A stretch of DNA of 28,151 nucleotides from JBEAOO01 sp041164825 (GCA_041164825.1 JBEAOO010000039.1:1-28151), one strand, 5' to 3'; shown: positions 16,178 to 23,592, counted from the stretch's first letter. A program made the numbers and translations. Notes: a model not told the origin generated them from the letters alone.

Positions 16178-16245
16178 TGTAGGGAGACGCCTACACGCAC
16201 TTGCGGCGCCGGCCGGCCCCGCAGCGGAGGCGGCGTCACTACAGT
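16178..16245 (+). promoter_or_regulatory. candidate regulated promoter for the second DUF1328 gene
   Basis: A perfect 18-bp dyad TGTAGG-GAGACG-CCTACA (16178-16195) lies in the divergent region between the response regulator and the second DUF1328 gene. TACAGT (16240-16245), a 4/6 match to the -10 hexamer, starts 47 bp after the end of the TAGG-N6-CCTA core. Another TGTAGG half-site lies 25 bp upstream (16153-16158). No -35 hexamer is recognisable. Confidence 0.55.
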
Positions 16246-16253
16246 GAAGTCAT

Positions 16254-16271
16254 CGCAGCCATGGGGCTGCG
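16254..16271 (+). promoter_or_regulatory. leader hairpin upstream of second DUF1328 gene
   Basis: CGCAGCC-ATGG-GGCTGCG forms a perfect 7-bp stem with a 4-base loop just after the predicted transcription start, followed by a run of C residues. It could protect the 5' end or affect translation of the small membrane protein; this is inference. Confidence 0.35.
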
Positions 16272-16318
16272 ACAGCCCCCCCCCGGATGGCGCGCCCATC
16301 CCCCCATGGAGCCCCCTC

Positions 16319-16483
16319 ATGTTGCACTACGCCGTTGTGTTTTTTGTCATTGCGCTGGTCGCTGCCCTGTTGGGCTTTGGCGGCCTCGCCGCCGGTGCCG
16401 CCGGCATCGCCAAGGTCTTGTTCTTCGTGTTCGTGATCATGGCCGTCATCACCTTTGTGATCAGCCTGCTCAAGCGCGCTTGA
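16319..16483 (+). CDS. DUF1328 family small membrane protein (YtjA-like), copy 2
   Basis: A 54-residue protein with two transmembrane helices and the core GGLAAGAAGIAKVLFFVF, clearly paralogous to the 58-residue protein at 12303-12479. The Shine-Dalgarno GGAG lies 7 bases before the ATG. It ends in a basic LKRA tail. The DUF883 gene follows 54 bp downstream on the same strand, so a joint transcript is likely. Function unknown. Confidence 0.88.
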   Translation: MLHYAVVFFVIALVAALLGFGGLAAGAAGIAKVLFFVFVIMAVITFVISLLKRA

Positions 16484-16537
16484 GCGCAGCGCGCATCTCT
16501 CACCCGACCTTTTTTTGATCCACCCCAGGAGCTTCCC

Positions 16538-16930
16538 ATGAACGACATCAACACCCTCAGCGCCAACGCCGCCGACAAACTCGACCGCTTCGCAGACCAG
16601 GCCACGGCCAAGGCCGACGACGCGCTCAGCGCCACCCGCCGTGCCGCCAACGGTGCACTCGACAAGCTGCAGGACGGCGTCAATGAGTTGCGCGCTGACG
16701 CCCCGGGCGCTCTCGGCCGCGTGGCGGCACAGGTGGACGAGCTGACTCGCCGCGGCATCGAGCGCGCCCGCCAAGCGAGCGTGGAGGTGCGCCACAGCGC
16801 AGAGCGCACCAGCGACCGCACGGTCGGCTACATCAAGGACGAGCCGGTCAAGTCGATGCTGATCGCCGCGGCCACTGGCGCCGCTGTGGCCGCCTTGATC
16901 AGCCTGCTGGCGCGCAACCGCAACCATTGA
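16538..16930 (+). CDS. DUF883 family protein (ElaB/YqjD-like)
   Basis: A 130-residue protein with a long, strongly charged helical body (residues 1 to about 100, heptad-like, rich in Ala/Asp/Arg). One C-terminal transmembrane helix (about 107-124, MLIAAATGAAVAALISLL) is preceded by the family-typical YIKDEPVKS. ElaB/YqjD relatives are tail-anchored inner-membrane proteins, some reported to bind ribosomes in stationary phase. CAGGAG lies 7 bases before the ATG. The two genes that follow occupy the same places as yqjE and yqjK do in enterobacteria. Confidence 0.9.
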   Translation: MNDINTLSANAADKLDRFADQATAKADDALSATRRAANGALDKLQDGVNELRADAPGALGRVAAQVDELTRRGIERARQASVEVRHSAERTSDRTVGYIKDEPVKSMLIAAATGAAVAALISLLARNRNH

Positions 16931-16987
16931 GCAACCCTCTCCCCGCCGCCCGCCACGCCACGCGCCGCCGCCTCAGGACGCCCGCCC

Positions 16988-17377
16988 ATGTTTCACCCGC
17001 TGATCCAGCTGCTGGCGGCCAAGCCGCAACTGCTGGCCGGCCACGCCGGCGCTTATGCCGAGCTGGCGGCGCTGCAGGCCGGCGAGGCGGTTCGCGCGCT
17101 GCGCCTGCGGGCGTTGCTGGCGGCCAGCGCGGTGGCGGCCTTGGCGGTGAGCGCGGGTTTGGGTGGCGTGGCCCTGTTGCTGGTGGCGGTGGTGCCGGTG
17201 AATGACATGCCTTGGCCCTGGCTGTTGGTGGCCGCACCCGCAGCGCCCTTGCTGCTGGCCGGGGCGCTGTGGACGCGCATGGCGCGCACGCCGCTCGGCC
17301 TGTCCATGGACCTGCTGCGAGCGCAATGGGCGGCCGACCTGCAGCTGCTGGCCGACGCGGAGGAAAAAGCGCCATGA
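16988..17377 (+). CDS. phage-holin-like/YqjE-type membrane protein
   Basis: A 129-residue protein. An amphipathic N-terminal part (HPLIQLLAAKPQLLAGHAGAY) is followed by two long hydrophobic segments at about 41-69 and 77-92, then a short acidic tail. This layout and its position after a DUF883 gene fit the YqjE / holin superfamily type. The gene starts 57 bp after the DUF883 stop. Its stop overlaps the next start (ATGA), implying coupled translation. The function is unknown. Confidence 0.75.
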   Translation: MFHPLIQLLAAKPQLLAGHAGAYAELAALQAGEAVRALRLRALLAASAVAALAVSAGLGGVALLLVAVVPVNDMPWPWLLVAAPAAPLLLAGALWTRMARTPLGLSMDLLRAQWAADLQLLADAEEKAP

Positions 17378-17985
17378 GCCGACCCTCCCCAATCGAGTGC
17401 GGCGAACGCCTGCAAGCCGCACTGCAGCAGTTGGAGGCCTCGCGCAACGCGCTGCGCCACCAGTTGATTCCAGCCACTGAACCCGAAGGCGGCACCGGTG
17501 CGGGCGGCCCGCCCCGCCTGGCCGACCCGCTGCGTCGCCTGTGGCGGCGGCTGCGTCTGGTCACGCGGCATTCGCCGGTGGCCGCGCTGCTGAGCCATGC
17601 CATGCAGGGCTGGTGGCGGCGCCATCCGTGGCGCCCCACTGGCTTGTTGTTGGCGCATCAGGTGCAGCCGGTGGTGCGTCGCCACCCGCTGGCCAGCGCC
17701 GCCGCGGCAGCGCTGCTGGGCGCCGCGCTGGTGGGCCTGCGACCCTGGCAGTGGCGGGCCGTCGACGCGCAGTTGCGGCCGCTGCCTGGGCGCCTCGGGC
17801 ACTGGCTGTTGGCGCAACTCAGCAGCGCACCCATGCAGCTGGCGCTGGCCAGCCTGATCTTGATGCCACGCAGCGATGACGCGGCCGATGACACCACCAC
17901 AGCGCAACAGCCCAACACGCCCCCCAGCAGGCAACGCCCTGTGCCCGCTGCCTCCGAATCGACGCCTGCTGCGGCAGGCCCTTGA
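17374..17985 (+). CDS. hypothetical protein (YqjK position)
   Basis: A 203-residue protein I do not recognise by sequence. Residues 1-35 are a short helical segment. The centre is basic, with RRLWRRLRLVTRHSP and WWRRHPWRP. One hydrophobic helix lies at about 106-118 (SAAAAALLGAALVGL) and possibly a second near 150-163. The last 35 residues are a disordered Asp/Thr/Gln/Pro tail. The start ATG at 17374 overlaps the preceding stop by four bases and has GAGGAAA upstream; upstream in-frame starts would run inside the preceding gene. Its place in the row DUF883 - YqjE-like - this gene suggests a YqjK-like partner. Confidence 0.7.
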   Translation: MSRPSPIECGERLQAALQQLEASRNALRHQLIPATEPEGGTGAGGPPRLADPLRRLWRRLRLVTRHSPVAALLSHAMQGWWRRHPWRPTGLLLAHQVQPVVRRHPLASAAAAALLGAALVGLRPWQWRAVDAQLRPLPGRLGHWLLAQLSSAPMQLALASLILMPRSDDAADDTTTAQQPNTPPSRQRPVPAASESTPAAAGP

Positions 17986-18739
17986 GCGACATCGGCACCG
18001 CCCGCCCAGCACGCTGTCGCAGGCGACCGTTTGCACCGCTGAGGGGGGTTCAGTGTTCAGCCAGCGCCCGCCCAGGGCAAGACTGGGCCGCAACCTGCGC
18101 CCATGGCCCGCGGGTGCTCGATGCGCTGCAGACCGCCGCGACCTGGGGCATGCCCGTTGTCGGGGTCCACGCTGGCCGCGCCGCAGGCGCCCGATGTGCG
18201 CACCCGGGCGGGGCGTCACGCAACTGGTGTTGCTGCAATGGCTGCCGGTGGCGCCGTTCCGCCATGCCATGAACCGCAGCCGAGGCGGGCAAGCGGTGCA
18301 CGCTCGGGCGGGCGGCACCGGCACTGGCGCGTGCTGCGGGTTGGCGGGTTGGCGGGTTGGCGGGTTGGCGGGTTGGTATACCAGCTGCGCATTGGAGCCC
18401 ATCTGGTGGCACAGGCCCAAGTCTGGTGGCTCACCCGGTGAGCCAGCAGCACGGTGGCCTCGGTGAGGGGCCAGATGGCAGCCGCGCACCCCGATGGGTG
18501 TGGCTCAACAACCTGGCCGTGAACGGCCCCCGGTGTCGCAACGTGGTGCAGCAACGGGCCGGTGCGACGGGCCGCTGCGACCGGGTGCCGACCTCGGCCG
18601 GCGGCAACGACGTGATTCGGCGCCCGGGCCGCGCCGCCTTGCAACCAGCAGTGGCCCGCGCCGTGACGCTGGCCGGGGTGCGCCACGCCGCCTGCGCCAG
18701 GTGAACCGACCGAAGGACGAACGGACCGGCCGAGCAGCC
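17986..18739. other. 754-bp stretch without a convincing gene
   Basis: All six frames are either interrupted or give low-complexity Arg/Pro/Ala translations typical of GC-rich shadow frames. Short stretches in different plus-strand frames (for example near 18100-18160 and 18400-18440) look faintly protein-like and could be a decayed gene with frameshifts, but I cannot name it. It contains the 8-bp tandem repeat at 18336-18375. No tRNA, known ncRNA or clear terminator is seen. Confidence 0.5.
18336..18375. repeat. tandem repeat, 5 x 8 bp (GCGGGTTG)
   Basis: Five perfect, contiguous copies of GCGGGTTG. An 8-bp unit shifts the reading frame with each gain or loss, so it is a potential slippage site. 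It lies in apparently non-coding DNA. Confidence 0.95.
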
Positions 18740-18805
18740 TAGGAATCGTCCTACGCGCGATTGAGTCCCTGCGCCGCTGTGGCGCACCGCATCGAACGAG
18801 ATAAT
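18740..18805 (+). promoter_or_regulatory. candidate regulated promoter for receiver-kinase operon
   Basis: The dyad TAGG-AATCGT-CCTA (18740-18753) is followed 47 bp after its end by GATAAT (18800-18805), a 5/6 match to the -10 consensus. The 12-mer ATCGTCCTACGC (18745-18756) is shared exactly with 12182-12193. There is no good -35. The predicted leader of about 90 bases runs to the receiver ATG at 18905. Confidence 0.55.
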
Positions 18806-18904
18806 GAAGGCTGCTTCCAGCAGTCGCCGCCAAGCCGTGTCCATGGTCCGCTTGTCGGCCTTGTCTCCTGGCCACACGCCCCGCTGACCCTCACTCACCA
18901 CGTC

Positions 18905-19285
18905 ATGCCCCTGAACTGCTTCGTCGTGGAGGACAGCCCCGTGATCCGGCAAAACCTGATTGCGACGCTGGAAGAAATGCTGCCACTGACGGTGGTGGGC
19001 TGGGCCGAAGACGAGCGCTCGGCGGTGAACTGGATGAGCACCACCGGCGCCGCCTGCGACCTGATGATCATCGACATCTTCCTCAAGTCCGGCACCGGGT
19101 TGGAGGTGGTACGCCAAGCGGGCCGGCTGTTGCCAAACGCTCATTTGGTGGTGCTGACCAACTACGCCACTCTCGAAATGCGCCAGCGCTGCCGCATGCT
19201 GGGCGCCAACCAGGTGTTCGACAAATCGGCCGAACTCGACGAGTTGCTGGCCCACTGCGCCACCTTGGTGGACGACCATGCTTGA
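18905..19285 (+). CDS. stand-alone response regulator receiver protein
   Basis: A 126-residue single receiver domain without an output domain. The acidic pocket E9-D10, phospho-acceptor D57 in MIIDIFL, Thr at VVLTNYA near 96, and Lys at FDKS are all present. The ATG at 18905 gives a canonical N-terminus (PLNCFVVEDSPVIRQ); the ribosome site is weak. Its end overlaps the kinase gene start by eight bases, so the two are co-translated. Single-domain receivers act as phosphate sinks, as intermediates in phosphorelays, or by protein contact. It is probably phosphorylated by the adjacent kinase. Confidence 0.93.
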   Translation: MPLNCFVVEDSPVIRQNLIATLEEMLPLTVVGWAEDERSAVNWMSTTGAACDLMIIDIFLKSGTGLEVVRQAGRLLPNAHLVVLTNYATLEMRQRCRMLGANQVFDKSAELDELLAHCATLVDDHA

Positions 19286-20777
19286 GCGGCTGCACAGGCT
19301 GGTGCTGCGGCTGAGGCACAGCGCCATCGCCTTCCCGCTGGCCCTGGTGGTGGCCGCGCTGATGCTGACCATCAGTGAAATCGGCTACCACCAAGCCATC
19401 TCGCAATTGACAACGCTGGTGACGCGCGGCCAGACGCGGCTGGAGTTGTCCCACCTGGTGCGGCGCCTCAGCGATGCCGAGTCGGGCCAGCGCGGCTACC
19501 TGCTGACCGGCCAGCCCGACTACCTACCGCCTTACCGCGACGCCAGCGTCAGCGCGCTGGCGAGTTTGGCCAAGCTGCGCGGGTTCTACGACAAGATGTC
19601 GGACGCCAGCGGCGGCGCCCAACTCGTCTTGCTGGACAGCGACGTGCGCACCCGCTTGAGCGAGATGGACGAGGTGATGGCCTTGTGCGAGAGCGGGCGC
19701 AGCGACACCGCGCGCGCCTTGGTGACCTCGGGCATTGGCCGCGATGTGATGGCGCGCATCCGTGCCCAGACCGAGGCGCTGTTGGACGCCCAGAACACCC
19801 TGGTGAACCGAGGCCTGGCGTATGTGTTTGACACCTTGCTGCTCAACCGCGTGGGCGTGACCACCATGACGGCCGTGAGCTTGCTGGTGCTGGGCATGTA
19901 CCTGCGTCAGCGCCGCCAAAGCGACAACGAGCGCCGCGACCAGCAGCGTTTGGTGCGCGAGGAGCGCGACCGGCTGGAGGTGCAGGTGGCTTACCGCACG
20001 GCCGAGCTGACCCAACTGGCCCGCCACCTGGAGACTGCCCGTGAAGACGAGCGCGCGCGCCTGGCCCGTGATCTGCACGACGAGCTCGGCGCGCTGCTGA
20101 CGGCCGCAAAACTGGACTTGGCGCGCATGCGTCCCAAGCTGCTGCAGGCGGCGCCCGAGCTGTTGCCGCGCATGGTCCACCTGGCCGAGGCCTTGAACAG
20201 CGGCATCGCCTTGAAACGCCGCATCATTGAAGACCTGCGGCCGTCGTCGCTCAGCACGCTGGGCTTGGGGCCGGCGCTGGAGATTTTGGTCAAGGAATTC
20301 GCCGAACGCCTGGGCGTGCAGATCGATGCGCAGATCGACGCCGTGGCGCTGACGCCGTCGAGCGAACTGACGGTGTTTCGCCTGGTGCAGGAATCACTCA
20401 ACAACATCGCCAAGCACGCACGGGCCAAGCACATCACGCTGGTGGTGCGGCCCATCGCTGGGGTGGGCGCGGCGGTGGCGGATGCGGCGGTGGTGGATGC
20501 GCTGGGCGCGGCGCCCGAGCACGTCGAGGTGCGCATCCAGGATGACGGCGCGGGCTTCGACACCGGCAAAGTGGGCGTGGCGCGACACGGCTTGGTGGGC
20601 ATGCGCTACAGGGTGCAGGCCGAAGGCGGCGTGCTCACCGTGAGCTCGCAGCCGGGCCAGGGCACGGCGGTGCATGCGAGCTTGCCAGCCGCAGTGGCAT
20701 CCGCCGAAACGGAATCTGCGCAACCGCCATGTGCACAAACGCCATCCGCGCACGTGGCTTCGGCAAACGCAAACTGA
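19278..20777 (+). CDS. CHASE3-domain sensor histidine kinase (HisKA_3 type)
   Basis: A 499-residue membrane kinase. TM1 is at about 16-34. A periplasmic CHASE3 domain at about 38-185 has the diagnostic DAESGQRGYLLTGQPDYL at 67-84. TM2 is at about 190-209, followed by a short coiled linker. The HisKA_3 dimerisation box has phospho-acceptor H267 in ARDLHDELGALL. The HATPase domain has an N-box (VQESLNNIAKHA), a G1 box (QDDGAGFD) and HGLVGMRYR. The last 35 residues are Ala/Ser/Thr-rich and look disordered. HisKA_3 kinases normally phosphorylate NarL-type regulators, yet the partner encoded next door is a bare receiver; the NarL-type regulator at 15485 is the obvious second target (inference). 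Confidence 0.95.
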   Translation: MLERLHRLVLRLRHSAIAFPLALVVAALMLTISEIGYHQAISQLTTLVTRGQTRLELSHLVRRLSDAESGQRGYLLTGQPDYLPPYRDASVSALASLAKLRGFYDKMSDASGGAQLVLLDSDVRTRLSEMDEVMALCESGRSDTARALVTSGIGRDVMARIRAQTEALLDAQNTLVNRGLAYVFDTLLLNRVGVTTMTAVSLLVLGMYLRQRRQSDNERRDQQRLVREERDRLEVQVAYRTAELTQLARHLETAREDERARLARDLHDELGALLTAAKLDLARMRPKLLQAAPELLPRMVHLAEALNSGIALKRRIIEDLRPSSLSTLGLGPALEILVKEFAERLGVQIDAQIDAVALTPSSELTVFRLVQESLNNIAKHARAKHITLVVRPIAGVGAAVADAAVVDALGAAPEHVEVRIQDDGAGFDTGKVGVARHGLVGMRYRVQAEGGVLTVSSQPGQGTAVHASLPAAVASAETESAQPPCAQTPSAHVASANAN

Positions 20778-20790
20778 CGCTGGCGCACAA

Positions 20791-20827
20791 AGAAAAACGG
20801 GCCGGATGCTGGTGCATCTGGCCCGTT
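20791..20827 (-). terminator. intrinsic terminator of the tRNA-Arg transcript
   Basis: On the minus strand a 14-bp stem with a 4-base loop (arms 20796-20809 and 20814-20827, with one G-T pair) is followed directly by a T-rich run (the complement of AGAAAAA at 20791-20797). It ends the tRNA transcript and faces the convergent kinase gene, whose stop is at 20777; it may stop both. Confidence 0.85.
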
Positions 20828-20846
20828 GTTCTAGAACGCTTCATTC

Positions 20847-20924
20847 TGGTGCGGCTGGCAGGATTCGAACCCACGACCCCTTGGTTCGTAGCCAAGTACT
20901 CTAATCCAACTGAGCTACAGCCGC
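20847..20924 (-). tRNA. tRNA-Arg (anticodon ACG), copy B
   Basis: A complete cloverleaf with an encoded 3' CCA. The acceptor GCGGCTG pairs with CAGCCGC. The anticodon stem-loop CTTGG-CTACGAA-CCAAG gives anticodon ACG (A34 is normally converted to inosine by TadA, reading CGU/CGC/CGA). The T-loop is TTCGAAT. Identical to the copy at 21036-21113, from which it is separated by 111 bp. It is the downstream gene of the pair. Confidence 0.97.
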
Positions 20925-20998
20925 ATTGCGTGACCATTGATGGTCATTCTTCACTTTGTCTTCGACGCGATTCTTGCGAATCGGGCTCCTGAATGATG

Positions 20999-21028
20999 AA
21001 CGACCCGTCACTTGCATGACGGATCGTT
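20999..21028. other. hairpin in the spacer between the two tRNA genes
   Basis: AACGA-C-CCGTCA, loop CTTGCA, then TGACGG-A-TCGTT: an 11-bp stem with one mismatch. On the tRNA strand no T tract follows, so a role in processing of the dicistronic tRNA precursor is more likely than termination. On the plus strand it is followed by TTTT. Confidence 0.45.
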
Positions 21029-21035
21029 TTCAAAC

Positions 21036-21113
21036 TGGTGCGGCTGGCAGGATTCGAACCCACGACCCCTTGGTTCGTAGCCAAGTACTCTAATCCAACT
21101 GAGCTACAGCCGC
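21036..21113 (-). tRNA. tRNA-Arg (anticodon ACG), copy A
   Basis: Same 78-base sequence as copy B, including the encoded CCA. First gene of the tandem pair, starting 38 bp after the hemY stop on the same strand, with its own -10 element just upstream. Confidence 0.97.
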
Positions 21114-21124
21114 CGAAGACCGAG

Positions 21125-21130
21125 ATTATA
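21125..21130 (-). promoter_or_regulatory. -10 element of the tRNA-Arg promoter
   Basis: A perfect TATAAT on the minus strand, with its 3' end 11 bp before the mature tRNA 5' end, preceded by TTGTGCA and followed by a GC-rich discriminator (CTCGG), as is usual for tRNA promoters. No strong -35 is evident at 17 bp; that region overlaps the end of hemY. Confidence 0.6.
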
Positions 21131-21151
21131 TGCACAAGAATTCAGCCTTGG

Positions 21152-22399
21152 CTACAAATTCGCCGCCTTTTTTTCACAGCGCCGAACTTCATCGTCGTTG
21201 CCCTCGTCGGCTGCGATCTCCGCCAAGCGCATCCAGGCCTTGCGTCGGGTGGCGGCGGGCAGGGTCTCGTCGCCCGCTGCGGCCACCAGCAGGCGCCGCG
21301 CCTTGCCCCACAACTGCAGTTGCGCCAGCGCGCTGCCCACGGCGTTGGCCACGGCCGATTCACGCGGGAAGGCGGTGGCCACGGCCTCCAAACGCGGCAG
21401 CCAGTCGGCGCTCAGGCCGGCCATGTTGTCGACCAGCGCATCGGCAATGACAGCGCGCTCATCGGGGCCCAACTCGGCCGCGCGCTCCCAGAAGGGGCGC
21501 AGCCAAGCGCGGCCTTCCTCGGGCGCACCAAAACGAGCGGCCAAGGTGGTGGCGCGGGCGGCCACAAAGGGGTCGCGGCGGTCGGCGGCGTCGAGCTGCA
21601 GCCAGAGCGTGCGCAGCTGGTCGATGTCGCGGGTGGCGTCCAGGCTCTCAAACGCCAGCGAGCGCAGCAGGCCGAGTGCGGCCACCTTGGAGAAGCCTTG
21701 GTGCTTGGCCAGCATGCGCGCGGTTTTGAGCGCTTCCATGGGTTGGCGGCCCAGCCGCGCGGCTTGCAATTTGAGGCGCAGGGCCTGGGTGCGGCGGGCC
21801 ACGCCGGGCGGCAGTTGGGCCAGCAACTCGCTGGCGCGCGTCGCGTCGCGGTCGTCCAGCGCCCACTCGGCAGCCAACAGGCGCGCGCCCTCTTCGGCCG
21901 CGCGGGTGGCCGCCCCGCCGCTGCCGGCCAGGCTGAGCGCCTGGCCCAGGTGCTCGTCGCGCTGGGTGCGGTCTTGCAGGCGGTGGGCGCTGCCGGCGTG
22001 CAGCAGGTGGCCCAGGGCGGCGAACTCGGCATCGGCCACCAGCTCTTCGGTATCGGCCTGGATGGCCAAGGCCCGCTCGGCGGCTTTTTGCGCCCGGCTG
22101 TAGCGCCCGCCAAAGTACTGGGCCAGCGCGTCGCGCAGCGCCGCTTGGGCCGCGCGGTCGCGGCGCGACACCCGCCACTCGTGCGCGCGCTGCGGCAGGC
22201 CGGTGAGCGCGTTGATGGCCTGGATCACCGTGACCAGCACGAAGCAGCTGCCAATCAGCAGCAGCAAGAACAGATTGAGCGAGAGGTCGAGGCGCCAGGC
22301 GCGCCAGTAAAAGGTGACCAAACCGTCGTTGGTGCCCAGCGCGGTGGCAGCCACCACGGCCGCGGCAAACAACAACACAAACCAAATGACTGCGCGCAT
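21152..22399 (-). CDS. hemY: HemY (haem biosynthesis-associated membrane protein, TPR-like)
   Basis: A 415-residue protein. Two N-terminal transmembrane helices (about 3-22 and 39-61) flank a segment with DGLVTFYWRAWRLDLSLNL, characteristic of the proteobacterial HemY N-terminal domain. Then comes a long helical, TPR-like cytoplasmic or periplasmic part (RAAQAALRDALAQYFGGRYSRAQKAAERAL onwards). This HemY is unrelated to the Bacillus oxidase of the same name; a link to coproporphyrin/protohaem enzymes has been proposed but the activity is unsettled. The start ATG at 22399 has AAGG upstream; a TTG six codons earlier is a weaker option. It follows hemX after 14 bp. Confidence 0.93.
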   Translation of the reverse strand: MRAVIWFVLLFAAAVVAATALGTNDGLVTFYWRAWRLDLSLNLFLLLLIGSCFVLVTVIQAINALTGLPQRAHEWRVSRRDRAAQAALRDALAQYFGGRYSRAQKAAERALAIQADTEELVADAEFAALGHLLHAGSAHRLQDRTQRDEHLGQALSLAGSGGAATRAAEEGARLLAAEWALDDRDATRASELLAQLPPGVARRTQALRLKLQAARLGRQPMEALKTARMLAKHQGFSKVAALGLLRSLAFESLDATRDIDQLRTLWLQLDAADRRDPFVAARATTLAARFGAPEEGRAWLRPFWERAAELGPDERAVIADALVDNMAGLSADWLPRLEAVATAFPRESAVANAVGSALAQLQLWGKARRLLVAAAGDETLPAATRRKAWMRLAEIAADEGNDDEVRRCEKKAANL

Positions 22400-22413
22400 G
22401 GCGGGTGCGCCCT

Positions 22414-23592
22414 TCAACGGCCAGCGGCCGCGGCAGCGAGCGCGGCCAGGGTGTCGTCGGGGCGCGGCACCAGCACGGCACGCGCCTGCGCATTCACTTG
22501 CTTGACCAGCTCAGAGGCCAGTTGCGTGCGGCGCGAGTTGCGGTCGAAGTAGCGGTCAAACGAGGTGACGGCGGCTTGCAGATCGGACTGCGCGGTGTCG
22601 AACTGCCGGCTCAACAGCGCCAGGCGGGCGTTGAGCAGGCGCAGCTTCAGGTTCTCGCGCAAAAAGAAAGCCTGCTCGGGCGCCAGCAACATGGCCTCGG
22701 GGTTGTCGACGCGGGTGACGCGAATGAGGCCACGCGCCTCGCTCCACACCTTGTCGACGGCGCCATTCCAGCGCGCACCCAGGCCCCAGTCCCAGCCCGC
22801 TGCGGCCGATGCCGCCGCAGCCACGGAAGCGGCCGACACAGTCGACGCTTTGGCAGCTGCGGGGGGTTTGCCGTGGGTGGCGGGCACGGGCACGGGCGCC
22901 GGTGCCGGCACAGCGCGTGTCGCTTCGGGCGACGAGAGCAGCGGCAGCTCATCCACCAAGCGCACGGCTTCGTCCAAGCGGATGCTCAACGCGGACACAT
23001 CGGTACTGCCCGCCGTGCGGGCGCGATCGAGGTCGCGCGCCAGGGCGCGGCGCACGCCCTCCAAACGCGGTTGGTTGTAGCGGGCCAAGCGCTCGTCAGC
23101 CTGGCGCAGCGTGGCCACCAGCGGCTCGGCGCTGCCGGTGATGGCGCTTTGCTGCAAGGCCACGCGCACGGCGGCCTCGATGTCGACCAGGATGTTTTCA
23201 TCGCGCGAGCGCGACAGCGATTGGATCAGGTCTTCCAGCTGCGAACGCTGCACCGCCACCTCGGCCACACGGGCATCGAGCAGCGTGAGCTTGGCGCTGG
23301 TGTCGCGCACTTCTTCTTGCGCCTGGCGCGAGGCGGCACGCGCTTCGGCGGCATCACCCGAGCTGTCTTTTTGCCGGCGCACCAGCTCTTGCTCCAGCGT
23401 TTGCAGGCGCTGGCTGGCGCTCCAGCCCATGGCCAATCCGGCGGCGCCCAGCACACCGGCAGCCAGCGCGGCGATCAAGGGCCAGCGCGGCGGGGCGACC
23501 GGCGCGGCCGCCACCACCAGCGCAGCCGTCGGAGCGGGGAGCCGGGCCGGGGCCTCGGGCGAAATGTGGGGTGGGGGGGTGCTGTCGATCAC
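22414..23592 (-). CDS. hemX: HemX-type membrane protein (annotated as uroporphyrinogen-III C-methyltransferase)
   Basis: A 392-residue protein with a Pro/Ala-rich N-terminus, one transmembrane helix at about 38-58 (PLIAALAAGVLGAAGLAMGW), and a coiled-coil (about 60-140). The HemX domain contains ILVDIEAAVRVALQQ, an Ala/Pro linker insertion at about 228-268, and FFLRENLKLRLLNARLALL near 325. Members carry the methyltransferase name through E. coli HemX but lack the SAM-binding methylase fold, so the label should not be taken literally. The start is a GTG at 23592 overlapping the hemD stop in GTGA, giving translational coupling. Confidence 0.92.
   Translation of the reverse strand: MIDSTPPPHISPEAPARLPAPTAALVVAAAPVAPPRWPLIAALAAGVLGAAGLAMGWSASQRLQTLEQELVRRQKDSSGDAAEARAASRQAQEEVRDTSAKLTLLDARVAEVAVQRSQLEDLIQSLSRSRDENILVDIEAAVRVALQQSAITGSAEPLVATLRQADERLARYNQPRLEGVRRALARDLDRARTAGSTDVSALSIRLDEAVRLVDELPLLSSPEATRAVPAPAPVPVPATHGKPPAAAKASTVSAASVAAAASAAAGWDWGLGARWNGAVDKVWSEARGLIRVTRVDNPEAMLLAPEQAFFLRENLKLRLLNARLALLSRQFDTAQSDLQAAVTSFDRYFDRNSRRTQLASELVKQVNAQARAVLVPRPDDTLAALAAAAAGR

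Noticed and set aside
18336..18375. CRISPR-like array
   Set aside because: Contiguous 8-bp units without spacers; a simple tandem repeat.
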